Source: Chitinophagaceae bacterium (GTDB lineage: Bacteria > Bacteroidota > Bacteroidia > Chitinophagales > Chitinophagaceae). From it: a stretch of 64,000 nt of DNA. The notes under the pieces were generated by a model, which was given only the letters and a program-made list of their open reading frames with translations, made no database searches and was not told the origin of the DNA. Shown here piece after piece: positions 19,607 through 30,637 of the stretch (positions within the stretch are counted from its first letter, which is position 1; every line of letters starts with the position of its first letter). The stretch spans positions 540,001 through 604,000 of the forward strand of contig JADJOC010000002.1 of assembly GCA_016713965.1 (NCBI GenBank), in the 5' to 3' direction. Made by a program: the position numbers and the translations under genes.

Positions 19607-20818
19607 TTAATTCTGAATTTTGTTTTCAATAATGTCTAACCATTTTTTACAAGTTTTTTCACTGGCAAAATCCTGGGCTCTTTTTTCAGATTGATTACTA
19701 TATAAAGCCAGACTATCTTTGTTTTTGGATAAGTTAACAATCGCATTTGCCCACGATTGGTGAAGTTCGTTTGTAGAAAAATCAGCAGGGTCAAAATGAT
19801 GATCAAATACAGGCATAAGTATTCCATACTCCTCTGTTGTTTCCTGGTTAATTAATATTTCTCTCGGCCCGGTAGGGCAGTCTGCACTAATTACAGGAAG
19901 GCCACAGGTCATAGCTTCTACCAGAGCATTGGGGAAACCCTCCCATGCTGAAGGAAATACAAACAAATCAGATTTGGAAATATACTTATGAGGATTTAGT
20001 TGATGCCCTAAAAATAATACATCATAATTTATCAGATCTTCTGATATTGCGTTACTGACAGTGGCTACTTTATAACCTGCTGCTACTAAATAATCGATGC
20101 AGAACTGATAAATTTTATTGCTAAGCGTGCTGGCCCGCTCCGGATCGCCTACTAAAAGCAATTTTAAATTGGGGATATTTTTTTTTGCCAAAGCAAATAT
20201 TTTAACCAATTGCCAATTACATTTAGAAGTAACAAAGCGTCCTAAATGTGATATAACATGCCCATTAAAAAAGGTAATAATATTTTCTTCCACGGGCTGA
20301 TTAAAATCTTCATGGATTTTTTTTAGATCATATCCATTGTAAGCAAATAATTTATTCTTAATATTATAATACTTTTCCAGCTCTTTGTTAATACCATTGT
20401 GAACCGGCACTAATTTCCATGCTCTTCGGAATAAAAATTTATGTAAACGATTATGAGCTTGTAAATTTTTTAAAGAATGGCGTATGGATGAAAATTTTTG
20501 CTCTTTGCTTATTGTTAAAGCATTCAATAACATTGCAGTTTCTCCAAAAGCAATAGATACATCTGGTTGAATCTGCTTTTTTATTTTCCTTAAGGTTTTT
20601 ATTCGTTTTATTACCCTAAATATTTTGCCTACTATTGAATGGGCAGGGGGTATTTGTATACGAATAATAGGGTTTTGATAATCATACTGGGCTGGATCCG
20701 GTGCCTCCAGGCATACTATAGTAACATTATGATATTTGCCTAAATAATTAGTGAGTATCATACCAGCTTTTTCCTGCCCTCCCCTTGCTAACGAAGGGAT
20801 TAAAAAAAGTATTTTCAT
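19607..20818 (-). CDS. glycosyltransferase family 4
   Basis: Intact 403-residue GT4 enzyme. N-terminus MKILFLIPSLARGGQEKAG, then a Rossmann half with PDVSIAFGETAMLLNAL. The donor half has VISHLGRFVTSKCNWQLVK, LKLLLVGDPERAS and the FVFPSAWEGFPNALVEAM motif with TCGLPVISADCPTGPREIL. The last block is characteristic of HexNAc-transferring GT4 members such as PglJ/PglH-like enzymes, so an N-acetylhexosamine donor is plausible. Its start overlaps the end of the methyltransferase by 4 bases, indicating translational coupling. Confidence 0.9.
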   Translation of the reverse strand: MKILFLIPSLARGGQEKAGMILTNYLGKYHNVTIVCLEAPDPAQYDYQNPIIRIQIPPAHSIVGKIFRVIKRIKTLRKIKKQIQPDVSIAFGETAMLLNALTISKEQKFSSIRHSLKNLQAHNRLHKFLFRRAWKLVPVHNGINKELEKYYNIKNKLFAYNGYDLKKIHEDFNQPVEENIITFFNGHVISHLGRFVTSKCNWQLVKIFALAKKNIPNLKLLLVGDPERASTLSNKIYQFCIDYLVAAGYKVATVSNAISEDLINYDVLFLGHQLNPHKYISKSDLFVFPSAWEGFPNALVEAMTCGLPVISADCPTGPREILINQETTEEYGILMPVFDHHFDPADFSTNELHQSWANAIVNLSKNKDSLALYSNQSEKRAQDFASEKTCKKWLDIIENKIQN

Positions 20819-21653
20819 GACCTTTTTTGAAAGATAAATTCATTACACCCTAGTCCTCCGCCACAAGTTTTCATTTTTATTAAATCATATCCTTTGGCAT
20901 GAAAAAATTCAAAAACTTCTTCAGGACTTGATACTTCAAAAGGGTAACCCCCGATCCAATCAATTATATCATGATAATAGCTCATGCCCCGATTTTGCGA
21001 TTTTGATGTCCAATATTTAATATAACGCATGGGTTTTAATAAAATCAGGTTAACAAAAAAAGCTTTTTACTTCACGGGTACCCATAACAACAAATGCATA
21101 TAACCCTTTTAGCGGTCGCGGAAGCTTATTATAAGTCTTCTTGTGAAAAGTCCATACTTTACTCATTCTTCCCTGGTTATTATAGAGCGAAACAAAAAGC
21201 AGTCCATTGTCTGAGACAAGCTTTTTCGGCATTATCTAATGCTGCCCACATTTGACCTGTGTGGTGAAGCACTCCCCAGGAATATACAATATCAAATTTC
21301 CCTAATGAAAATATATAGTTTATATCCAGTGCAGATCCTTGTTCTACTTTCCAATCACTATCTTCAGGAAAATACCTACGCCTTAATTCTTTGGTGCACT
21401 CAACTGATTGTGTGTCATAATCAAATGAATACACTTTTGCGCCAAGCCGCCGTGCAACCAGGCTTGATAATCCACTTCCTGAACCAATATCCAGGAAAGT
21501 TTTTCCTGCTATATCTCCCAGATAACGTTTCATCCATTCTTCTGCATTTTTAATGCGGTCTTCATTCAAAACTGATAAAAACCTTTTCCAGTTTTTACCA
21601 AATTCAAAGCGTTTTCTAGAGGCTACTTCCTGCTCAAATCCGGTTTGGCTCAT
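20815..21653 (-). CDS. class I SAM-dependent methyltransferase, frameshifted twice
   Basis: Rossmann methyltransferase with SAM motif I as FLDIGSGSGLSSLVARRLGA, an acidic motif II in YSFDYDTQS, and FDIVYSWGVLHHTGQM. Two single-base shifts interrupt it: in the A5 run near 21227 and in the T7 run (complement) near 21060. Repaired, the chain continues through KLVSDNGLLFVSLYN and ends with PEEVFEFFHAKGYDLIKM and GGGLGCNEFIF, about 280 residues. In this cluster it most likely methylates a sugar of the glycan or its lipid-linked precursor; the acceptor is unknown. Confidence 0.82.
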
Positions 21654-21671
21654 ATTATTTCTTTTTTTAAA

Positions 21672-22867
21672 TTAAATAGATGTGATAAAATCTATTGTTT
21701 TATTTATATCATAATGTTTGCGAACATAAATGCTGGAGGCTTTTCCGATAGTATGCTTTTTCTCCGGTGAGTAAAAAAGAAGCTCAAGCCAATCACTTAC
21801 TTCTTTTAAATTAGCAGCCTGACAAACCGGAGACTGCTCGCCTGTAAGTGGCTCAAATACTTCGGGCCTGCCATTGGCTATAAGTGGCCGCCCCACAGCC
21901 ATAACAACTATTCCATATCCTATCCACTGATCGCCCAATTGATCAAAAGCCACATCACATTTTTTAATTATTTGGTTAAGCTCATACTGTGATACTTCTT
22001 TTTTCCAAGTAATATAAGTACTGATATTTAATTTTCTGCAAAGCTCTTTAGCATTTTCCACATCCGGGCCTTTTTCAAAAAAAATTATTTCTATATCCTC
22101 TGTTTTAATTTTATTCTTATTAAGAAACTCGGCAATTCCATAAATCATTATATCATTTCGCTTATTATCATTTCTTGAAAAATCTGTATAAAAAAAACGG
22201 GTGAAATTTAAAATCGTAAATTTTTTTTTATTTTCAAAAGGCGCTTCGTAAATGTTTTCAAAAGGAAATCCTCTTAATTCTAAACGACTATATTTTTGTC
22301 CGTGCTTTATTTTTTCAATAAATTGTCTGAAACCGGATTTATTCCGGTAGGATAATAATTAACCGCATCAGCCCTTTTGATCCCCGACTGCTGCTGCTTA
22401 ACAATAGATTTAAAAATATAATACACTATAGGGCGAAAGAAAGGATATTTTTTTGTTATACGGTTAAGAGGATTTATTTTATCTATACTTGCCAATACAT
22501 CCAGATCATGTCCGGCAAATAAGTTCATTACTTTTTTTCTTTTAGATATGTATTTGCCTAATCGTATCCAGGATCCATTTAATATAATAACATCATACGG
22601 ATTTAATATTCGCAAATATTTATTCTTAAATAAAGGAAGTGTATATAGTTTTAATATTGATCGGGTTAATGCCCTATAATCGCTTTTTAATTCTATTATC
22701 CATTCAGGGTATATATTACCTATATTCAGATCCATTGCTTCCGGTCTGTCGAGCTTGTAATCTGCTGGTACATCAATAAAAAGGGTCACGTCGTGACCGC
22801 ATTTTTTCATTTCACGGGCAAACATGTAACTCATATTATTCATATTTCCCAAAAAAGCGTACTTCAT
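21672..22867 (-). CDS. glycosyltransferase-like protein, frameshifted
   Basis: N-terminal piece (22307-22867) starts MKYAFLGNMNNMSYMFARE and looks like the acceptor half of a GT-B enzyme (VIILNGSWIRLGKYI, NLFAGHDLD). One base missing in the A6 run near 22307-22312 separates it from the rest, which continues IKHGQKYSRLELRGFPFENI through 22149-22306. It ends in a donor half with IEIIFFEKGPDVENAKELC, CDVAFDQLGDQWIGYG and VMAVGRPLIANGRPE. About 398 residues when joined. Donor unknown. It lies 19 bases upstream of the methyltransferase. Confidence 0.75.
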
Positions 22868-23034
22868 TAACTATTTGTCTTTTTCATATTGAAACTAATA
22901 TTATTAACTTACGATCAGCCATAAATTATATTTCTATTTGCCCGTCTGTTTTGCCAAAAAAAATTGAGATGCAAATGTACTGAAATTTGCAGAAACTATA
23001 AGTATTGTATAGGAGAAATGGCAGCACTAGCCTG

Positions 23035-24575
23035 CTATTTATTGAATTGGCCGACTTTTTTCCGGATAGATTGTAAATATTCAATAATAAATTTCACATC
23101 CACCATAAAATAACTTAAAACAAAAACGGCACTGAAAGAAAAAGCGGCTATAATAATTATATTTACAACTGAATAAAAGTATAGATATTCTTTTATTTTG
23201 ATTGCGGAAAAGCATACGATCACCATTATAATAAAAAAAAGAAAGAAATTTTTTATTAATGTTTTTATGTTCATCTCTTTAAAACGGAATTTCATAATTA
23301 AATAAAATACCACTGGCATTATAAATGCATAACCAAATATTAATGCGGTAAAATAACCTTCCAATTTAAAATAGGTAATGCCAAAATAAATAATTGTAGT
23401 TATGATAACATGTGCAATAAAGGCTATTAATGTAGATAATCCATATATTTGAAATGCAGTGAATAGCCTTGTAAATATCGTATCAAATATTTTAGTTGGC
23501 AAAAGCAGTGAGAAATAAAAAAAACATAAGGAGGTAAGGGTAGATGCACTACTGTTAAAATTGCCCCTGTGTAAAGCCAGGCTAATAATCTCTTTACTAC
23601 AAACCGCCATGGTAATTGATATCGGAATAATAATTATAAATAACAAGGTAGCTAAATGCTGTAAAATATAATTTGTTTTTATAAAGTCTCTTTTGGCATT
23701 TAATTCAGAAAACTTTATACCTACAACAGCCATAATTTGTGATAGAATAAATATTTCAGGAATTCCTGCAATGGTTTGGGCAAGATTAATGGAAGTAATA
23801 GCACCTTTATTCATACCGGTAATAATATATATGACTAAATAATTTCTTACCAGCACCGGTAAAATATTCACTTGCATTAAGGCTATATTTTTCCAGACTT
23901 TTGTATTTTTCATCCAGCCGATATTAAAAAAATTCCAGCCTTGAAATTTTTTTAATACATAAATGAGCAATATAAAATTAATGATATACCCCAGCGATAC
24001 CCCTAGCAGTGTGCCTGTTATGCCAATTTTATTATGAAGAACAATAGTAAAAGTAATAGAAAATACAGCATTAATTAATCCGGATAATATAGAAATTGTA
24101 AAATATTTATACGATGCAAGTAAAGCACTAAGCAAACTATTCAGCAATTGAAAAGAAATAATAATACTGCCAATGTATAATAATTTATAATTCTCTCTTA
24201 ATAAATCCGTATTAAATTTTGAAAAAAATGAATAAAAAAAAACTGGGGAAACCAGTACAGAAATGATTAGCAGCAAGCCAATGGAGCCATATAAGTATAT
24301 AAAAAAATTAATGAATTTTTGTGAAGATTTTTTTGAATCCCGTTCCTGAATTCTCATTGCTTCGGGTATCAAAACCAGATAATCAATTCCATTGATAGTA
24401 CTACTGATCAGCAAAGCAACAGTTAATACAAAAAATAGATATCTGTTGTAGAATTTGACCCAAAAAAATACACAATGATTAGTGTATTGATAAATCCTAT
24501 ACCTTTTGCCAGTATATTTAACCCGGTAGATAAAATAAGTCCTTTCTTATATGATTCTGCTTTAAGTAATTTCAT
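23035..24575 (-). CDS. polysaccharide flippase, MurJ/Wzx-like, frameshifted near the N-terminus
   Basis: Polytopic MOP-superfamily transporter with about 14 hydrophobic segments, expected to flip the lipid-linked glycan across the inner membrane. Reading starts at 24575 (MKLLKAESYKKGLILSTGLN); one base missing in a T6 run near 24440 shifts the frame, and repair gives TDIYFFVLTVALLISSTING. Features such as FGSNSTTDIYF, ISLALHRGNFN and the repeated glycine-rich hairpins resemble MurJ/MviN-type members more than classical Wzx. About 513 residues. It is the only flippase in the cluster. Confidence 0.82.
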
Positions 24576-24683
24576 ATCATAAATAATTTCGCAGGTTATT
24601 AATATCCCTAAAAATCATACAACAATTATTTAAGATGAATAGTACCAGCTGTAATAGTAATTTTTCCGCCACATTGATCTTCG

Positions 24684-25270
24684 TTATTCTTTTAATGGTG
24701 TTTTTTTGATATTATTATTGTGCAGAAGATAAGTGTCGCCGCTTTCCAAGCAAATAGCTTTATTGCTTAAATCAAATTCCAATTTGTGCCCAAACTCACT
24801 CACCCATCCAACCTGCCTTCCAGGATTGCCTACGACTAATGCATATGCCGGAACAGGCTTAGTTACTACTGCACCTGCACCAATAAAGGCATACTCCCCA
24901 ATTTCATTACCACAAATAATAGTAGCATTAGCACCTATTGAGGCCCCTTTTCTAACTAAGGTTGCTTTATACTCATGCTTTCGCACTATAGCACTCCGGG
25001 GTTTATCACATTTGTAAATACCATACTTGGACCTAAGAAAACATCATCTTCACAAATAACCCCATCATAAATACTTACATTATTTTGTATTTTTACATTT
25101 TTGCCTAAAACTACTTTAGAAGATATAAATACATTTTGCCCAATATTGCAATTTTTTCCAATTATGCATCCGCTCATTATGTGGCTGAAATGCCAAATTT
25201 TTACACCATCGCCAATAATACATTTTTCATCAATTACTGCAGTGAAATGCGCAAAATAAGATTGTTCCAT
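24684..25270 (-). CDS. left-handed beta-helix sugar N-acyltransferase (WlbB/WbpD/FdtC-like), frameshifted
   Basis: Hexapeptide-repeat acyltransferase likely acetylating an amino group of a nucleotide sugar. Starts MEQSYFAHFTAVIDEKC, with repeats I-G-D-G-V-K-I, IGKNCNIGQNVFIS, LGKNVKIQNNVSIYDGV and the catalytic-type loop DVFLGPSMVFTNVINP. A missing C in the C4 run near 25000 breaks the frame; restored it reads NPRSAIVRKHEYK, then IGANATIICGNEIGEYAFIG and the LVVGNPGRQVGWV end typical of WlbB/FdtC-type enzymes. About 195 residues. It could serve a 3-amino or 4-amino sugar. Confidence 0.83.
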
Positions 25271-25405
25271 ATCTAAAGAAAAGAGCGCAAAGATAATAAA
25301 TTTGCCAAATGGTTAGTAAGCTACATGTACTTATTTACAATATCACAGAAGAAGTTATTAAACGAACAGGCAAGCAATATCTCGATTCAGTTACTATAGC
25401 TATGG

Positions 25406-27133
25406 TCATATACTTTTCATTATCCTGGCCGGGTTACCCCCTACTACTACATTTTCGGGCACATCTTTATACAAAATACTTCCAGCCATAATTACTGAAT
25501 TATTACCTACTTTAATGTTAGGAATGGTGGCACTTTTGATTCCAAAAAAACAATTTTCACCTACCAAAGTACCTCCGCCAAAAGTAACCCCTGCAGTAAC
25601 CTGGCTATGGTCAGATAATAAACAGTCATGATCTACACTTGACAATGTATTTATTATTACATTATCTTTTACCTTAGCCCGTGAGCCTACTACACTGCCC
25701 GGGCAAATTACTACGCCCCTGCCAATTTCTGCATCGCTGGCGATAAAAGCATTGTCTGCTATACAGTTAGCCGGTATAATCTGAAAAGATAGTAATGTAT
25801 TAAAAATGTTTTTTCTTGCTGTATTTAATCCTATGCCAATAAAAATATCAGCATTTCTATATTGATCTATTTCATCGTAAAACGTATTTTCCCGGATAGA
25901 ATTATCTTCATTAATATGCAAAACCCTAAAAAAAACATTAGTATATCTTTTATGAATAATTGAAGCTATTACCCTTGCATGGCCTCCTGCACCAAAAATG
26001 AAAGCATTTTTCATCACCTTTTCTTTTTTAATTGTAAAAACTCTTGCCATTAATGTATTATCGCTGTCCCGGTATAATGAACTGTTAATTTTTACCTGCC
26101 CGTCACCGACAAATTCATAACTATGCAACACATAATGAATACGATCATCTATATTACAATTGGCAAAATATAAAATATCCCTTGCCATTGTGTGATAACT
26201 TGTTTCCCATCGTTTATCTGCAGACATATTAAAAAACTTAGCTTCACAAACATTATTTATTATTGGATATGCAGCGAAATATAAAAGTCCTACACCATTC
26301 AAATCATAATATGGATTTAATTCATAAATAGTTTCAAAGATGATACTGTCGATAATCGGAAAAATGTGCTTATCTAATACAATTTCTTTGAGCTCTCCTT
26401 TTTTTATCAGGCGGTAGTGATTACCGAACTCAGGCATAGAAGCATGCTCAGTTATTAAATTTTGAGAACTATGAGGCTGGCTTTTTACTAATTTTTTATT
26501 ATCCGTATCATTTCTTATAGAAAAACTGGTCATTAATTTTGCTTCCAAATTTCCTGCAAGGGAATTTATGCTGATATCACTAAAATACATTCCCTGCCCA
26601 AACCTTTTTATACCGCTGCTTATTTCAATTTCATCATTCTCTATGAACTGGTTTAATGCTATGGCAGACGAAATGGTTATCCGTACAAAAGTAGCATACA
26701 ACCTATTGTCCAATTCATCCTTTAAATGCAGGGATGAAGTATTTAATCCTTTGCATAATAAATCCCAGTGTATATCTCCTATTTCTTTAAAAAGCCAATT
26801 CTCTGATAAAGATTCAATAGCCATCTGTGGCATATTAATTCTTAATTTCTTCTTTTCAGTAAGGCTATTATTTATATGTTCTCCCGGAGCCTCTCCGTTA
26901 TTTATTGTTTGGCAGTAATTGACTATTTCTGATAAAGAATTGAAATTAAGCCATTGGGTATCAGAAATGCTTTCTCCGATCAGGTTCTCAAACTCAACCC
27001 TGATAGTAACTAAATCAATACTGTCAATATGCAGTTCTTTAAATGGGAGCGTTATTTGTTCAGGATTAAAATCAGGAATTATTGATTGAATTATTTGAAT
27101 ATAATTTTTCATGTCGATTTTATTAGCTTTCAT
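25406..27133 (-). CDS. tri-domain ACP - LnmK-like - NeuD/PglD acyltransferase, copy B (intact)
   Basis: Single chain of about 575 residues. First 80 residues: acyl carrier protein with phosphopantetheine site HIDSIDLVTIRVEFE. Middle about 290 residues: LnmK-like/Pnap_2097-type domain beginning RINMPQMAIESLSENWLFKE, with YDLNGVGLLYFAAYPII and DILYFANCNIDD; LnmK is a bifunctional acyltransferase/decarboxylase that loads ACP from an alpha-carboxylated acyl-CoA. Last about 205 residues: NeuD/PglD/VioB-type acyltransferase with GAGGHARVIASIIHK, hexapeptide repeats, NTLSSVDHDC (catalytic-His type) and GGNPARIMKSI. The alternative start is MKNYIQIIQ at 27112. Upstream is the VioA-like aminotransferase (77-base gap). 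Inference: one-polypeptide loading and transfer of an acyl group onto dTDP-4-amino-4,6-dideoxyglucose. A paralogue sits at 9115-10830. Confidence 0.85.
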   Translation of the reverse strand: MKANKIDMKNYIQIIQSIIPDFNPEQITLPFKELHIDSIDLVTIRVEFENLIGESISDTQWLNFNSLSEIVNYCQTINNGEAPGEHINNSLTEKKKLRINMPQMAIESLSENWLFKEIGDIHWDLLCKGLNTSSLHLKDELDNRLYATFVRITISSAIALNQFIENDEIEISSGIKRFGQGMYFSDISINSLAGNLEAKLMTSFSIRNDTDNKKLVKSQPHSSQNLITEHASMPEFGNHYRLIKKGELKEIVLDKHIFPIIDSIIFETIYELNPYYDLNGVGLLYFAAYPIINNVCEAKFFNMSADKRWETSYHTMARDILYFANCNIDDRIHYVLHSYEFVGDGQVKINSSLYRDSDNTLMARVFTIKKEKVMKNAFIFGAGGHARVIASIIHKRYTNVFFRVLHINEDNSIRENTFYDEIDQYRNADIFIGIGLNTARKNIFNTLLSFQIIPANCIADNAFIASDAEIGRGVVICPGSVVGSRAKVKDNVIINTLSSVDHDCLLSDHSQVTAGVTFGGGTLVGENCFFGIKSATIPNIKVGNNSVIMAGSILYKDVPENVVVGGNPARIMKSI

Positions 27134-27219
27134 AGCGGCCAAAAAAAATTTTTAAACCAAAAATCAGCTGGTAAATATATAAAATGTTACAAGACTTCTG
27201 AGTAAATCTCATTTTGTAT

Positions 27220-28293
27220 TTATATGGATTTAATGATTAGCCGGGAGATGGTATCTACATCTGTTTCGTCCATTTCAGTTGATAATGGTAAACTCAACGA
27301 CCTTTTACTGATATTTTCACTTACCGGGCACGCTTCCCTGCCTTTGAAAAATGGCAATTCATTTAAAGATGGATAAAAATAACGACGGGCAAATATTTTT
27401 TCCGATGCAAGTTTATCTTTTACAAGCAGCAGGGCTTTTTCGTCAGGAAGTATGATAGGATAATAGGCATAATTATAAATGGTACCTGGAAGGGCTACCG
27501 GTTTTTGAAATATCTCATCTGATAATCTGGAATTATACCATTCACAAACTTTTTTCCGCTTTAAAATTATCTTGTCAATGTAAGGCAAATTACATAATCC
27601 CATTGCTGCATGGAATTCTGAATTCTTGCCGTTGATGCCTACAGAAAAATAATCATCACCAACATGTCCGAATTGCCTGTATAAAAACAGTTTTTCAAAA
27701 AGAATATCATCTTTACAAAATATAGATCCGCCTTCCACGGTATGAAAAACTTTTGTAGCATGAAAACTGCAGGTACTTATATCCCCATAACTCAACAGCT
27801 GTTTTCCTTTGTAGGTAACACCAAAAGCATGAGCTGCATCATAAATTACTTTTAACCCGTATTTGTCTGCAATAAGTTGTATTTTTTCAACATTGCAAGG
27901 ATTGCCATACACATGAGTTGCCATTATAGCAACAGTTTTTTTAGTAATGGCGCTTTCAATCTTATCAGCATCAATGCAAAAATCAATAGGATTAATATCT
28001 ACAAATACAGGAGTAAATCCTTCCCATATTATCGCATTGGTAGTGGCAACATAGCTAAATGGGGTGGTTATTATTTCGCCTGTCTCACCCAACGCTTTTA
28101 AAGCCATTTGCAATACAACAGTACCATTTCCGGTAAACAGCAAATTTTTAACTCCTAAATATGCTTTTAATTTCTCTTCCAATTCTTGTACCAATATACC
28201 ATTATTAGTAAGCCAATGGCTTTTCCACAATCCTTCAAGTTTTTTAATATATTCATCTAATGGAGGTAAAAATGATTTTGTTACGTTGAGCAT
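27220..28293 (-). CDS. dTDP-4-amino-4,6-dideoxyglucose transaminase-like (VioA type)
   Basis: PLP-dependent DegT/DnrJ/EryC1 aminotransferase of 357 residues, predicted to aminate dTDP-4-keto-6-deoxyglucose from RmlAB. N-terminal MLNVTKSFLPPLDEYIKKL and the SHWLTNNG block are typical of VioA-like enzymes. Further motifs are FTGNGTVVLQMALKAL, TPFSYVATTNAIIW, DAAHAFGV and the PLP-lysine region STCSFHATKVFHTVEGG. Intact. It is the first gene of the minus-strand glycan cluster and directly precedes the fusion protein whose last domain resembles VioB, giving a VioA-VioB-like pair. Confidence 0.87.
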   Translation of the reverse strand: MLNVTKSFLPPLDEYIKKLEGLWKSHWLTNNGILVQELEEKLKAYLGVKNLLFTGNGTVVLQMALKALGETGEIITTPFSYVATTNAIIWEGFTPVFVDINPIDFCIDADKIESAITKKTVAIMATHVYGNPCNVEKIQLIADKYGLKVIYDAAHAFGVTYKGKQLLSYGDISTCSFHATKVFHTVEGGSIFCKDDILFEKLFLYRQFGHVGDDYFSVGINGKNSEFHAAMGLCNLPYIDKIILKRKKVCEWYNSRLSDEIFQKPVALPGTIYNYAYYPIILPDEKALLLVKDKLASEKIFARRYFYPSLNELPFFKGREACPVSENISKRSLSLPLSTEMDETDVDTISRLIIKSI

Positions 28294-28493
28294 TGGCTAT
28301 TTTTAATAAAAATATATTAAGGATTAGTATCCAAGGTAAATTAAAGAAAAGAAATACAACATCAATTGTGTTTCCCAGGTGTTTCTTCAATCAAAATTTG
28401 CGCAAATATACTTTAAATAAGTTAAAAAATACAAGAATAGTATTGCTGCGTTAAAAGAACACTTTACATCAATCGTTTGCAACATTTTCAAAT

Positions 28494-28501
28494 TACCTTT
28501 G
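28494..28501 (+). promoter_or_regulatory. possible -7 element of the ABC-F gene
   Basis: TACCTTTG matches the Bacteroidota -7 consensus TAnnTTTG and ends 5 bases before the chosen ATG at 28507. A clear -33 TTG at the right distance is not evident, and the start would leave almost no leader, so this is weak. Confidence 0.25.
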
Positions 28502-28506
28502 CAGTT

Positions 28507-30415
28507 ATGCATTACGCTTCTATAGAAAATATCAGCAAATCTTTTGGAATAAGATCACTTTTTAAAAATATTACATTTAATATCGAAGAAGGGGATAAAA
28601 TAGCTTTGATAGCAAGAAATGGTACTGGAAAATCTACCTTACTAAAAATAATTACCGGTTTGGATAGTGCAGATACCGGTACTGTATGGGTACACAAAGA
28701 GGTAAAAGTGATTATGCTCCAGCAAGATACCCTGTTTAATGACGATAAAAGTATTTGGGACAACATTTTGCGGCTGGATAACCCGGTAATAAAAGTAGTA
28801 AAAGAATATGAAATGTGCCTGGAAGAAGATGCAGAAAATATTGAAAAACTTACTGACTTAATGGCCAAGGTAGATGAACTGAATGCATGGAATTTTGAGA
28901 GTGAATTAAAGCAAATCTTAGGCAAACTAAACCTTCATCATTTAAATGAACCGGTTAAGAATTTGAGCGGTGGCCAGCGCAAAAGAGTGGCTTTGGCACA
29001 ATCATTAATAGAGGCTCAATTGCATGAAGGCCGCTGCCTGCTTATTTTGGATGAACCTACCAACCATTTGGATGTACAAATGATTGAATGGCTGGAAGAT
29101 TACCTGAGCGCCAAAAAAATTACACTATTGCTGGTTACGCATGACCGCTATTTTTTAGATGCCGTATGTAATGAAATATTAGAAATCGATAATGAAAAAG
29201 TATACATCTACAAAGGCAATTATGATTATTTACTGGAACAAAAAAGCTTAAGACAGGATGTAGAACAGAGTGAATTGCAAAAGATAAAAATATTTTCAGG
29301 AAAGAACTGGAATGGATGCGTAAGCAACCAAAGGCCAGAACAACTAAAAGCAAAAGCCGGCAGGATGCGTTTGTAGATATACAGGATAGGGTAAGCAAAC
29401 AAAAAGACGACACAGAAGTAAGCCTGCAGGTAAAAATGACCAGGCTGGGAGGTAAAGTGCTGGAAATGAAAAAGGTATATAAAAGCTACGGCGACAAGCC
29501 TATTTTAAGCGGTTTTGATTATACGTTTAAAAGAGGCGAACGTATTGGCATTGTAGGAAAAAACGGGGTAGGAAAATCTACCTTTTTAAAAATTGCCTTA
29601 CAGCAGGAAATACCCGACAGTGGTAAAATCAACCATGGAGAAACAGTGGTATTTGGTAATTTTAACCAGGAGGGACTACAATATAAAGAAGATAAAAGGG
29701 CCATTGAATATGTAAAGGATTTTGCAGAATTTTTTCCGCTGGCAGATGGAAGTAAAATTTCTGCAACCCAGTTTATGGAGAAATTTGGCTTTTCCGCTGA
29801 GCAACAATATACTCCGCTCAGCAAATTAAGCGGTGGCGAAAAACGAAGGCTTCACCTGCTGAGTATTTTATTTTTAAATCCCAATTTTTTAATTTTAGAT
29901 GAACCGACCAATGACCTTGACTTACAAACTTTACGTACCCTGGAAGAGTTTTTACTGGACTTTCCCGGGTGCATTTTGATAGTAAGTCATGACCGTTATT
30001 TTATGGATAGAATGGTAGAACATCTTTTTGCATTTGAAGGTGAAGGTGTAATAAGGGATTTTCCCGGCAATTATACACAATACAGAAACTGGAAAGATAA
30101 AGATGATCTTGCAGATAGCAGACAAGAAGTAATTAATAACAAACAGCCTAAAGATAATGTACAGTCTGGTACAAGTAAAGGCCAGGTAATCCCTGCAAAA
30201 AAAGTTTCATTTAAAGAAAAACATGAATTTGAAACAATTGAAAAAGAGCTTCCCCTATTTCAGAATGAAAAAAAAATGTTGGAAGAAAAATGAATACCGG
30301 AAACCTGGGCTTTGAAGAATTACAAAAAACCGCAGCTAGGATTAGCGAATTAATAACATTACTGGATGAAAGAGAAATGCGTTGGCTGGAATTAAGCGAA
30401 AGGATGGGTGATTAA
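28507..30415 (+). CDS. ABC-F family ATPase (Uup-like), frameshifted twice
   Basis: Soluble tandem ATP-binding-cassette protein of the ABC-F group, which acts on ribosomes or nucleic acids, not in transport. Start chosen at MHYASIENISKSFGI. First cassette: Walker A NGTGKSTLLKI, signature LSGGQRKRVALAQSL, Walker B CLLILDEPTNHLD. Second cassette: NGVGKSTFLKI, LSGGEKRRLHLLSIL, LILDEPTNDLD. One base is missing in an A run near 29285 (restores KIKNIFRKELEWMRKQ) and one near 30290 (restores EEKMNTGNLGFEELQ). The C-terminal tail KTAARISELITLLDEREMRW is the coiled-coil ending usual in Uup. About 635 residues joined. Confidence 0.9.
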
Positions 30416-30447
30416 AGGGAATTAGGAGTTTGGTGAACAACATAATT

Positions 30448-30486
30448 ACTTAGCGGGCTTTGCGCCTTAGCGTCTTTGCGGTAAAA
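30448..30486. repeat. single arm of the ccgcaaag..gcgctaag repeat family
   Basis: The stretch cttagcgggctttgcgcctt followed by agcgtctttgcggt resembles one arm of the palindromic repeats at 37474-37542 and 37987-38053. It lies in the 222-base gap behind the ABC-F gene and has no matching second arm here. Confidence 0.5.
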
Positions 30487-30537
30487 ACACACAACCAGCC
30501 CGGTAGAAACCACATATTTACAACAAAATATAATTAA

Positions 30538-30604
30538 AGCTGAATAAAGATAAAAGCGTACAAGGGAGTGACCCCGCCTTTGGACGGGGCAGGCTACAAC
30601 GATG
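30538..30604 (+). repeat. 67-base dispersed repeat, copy 1
   Basis: Runs agctgaataaagata.. gtacaag.gagtgaccccgcctt.ggacggggcaggctacaacgatg. A second copy in opposite orientation lies at 36411-36477, equal in length and differing at only a few positions. The core CCCCGCCTTtGGACGGGG is itself a hairpin. Intergenic between the ABC-F gene and the epimerase. Confidence 0.85.
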
Positions 30605-30637
30605 TTGACTAAAGCTTAAATGCCGGTAACAAAGCAT

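Noticed and set aside
24684..25270. The beta-helix acyltransferase as a maltose/galactoside O-acetyltransferase.
   Set aside because: The VFTNVINPRS and LVVGNPGRQVGWV blocks fit nucleotide-amino-sugar N-acyltransferases (WlbB/FdtC type) better, and the context is amino-sugar synthesis.
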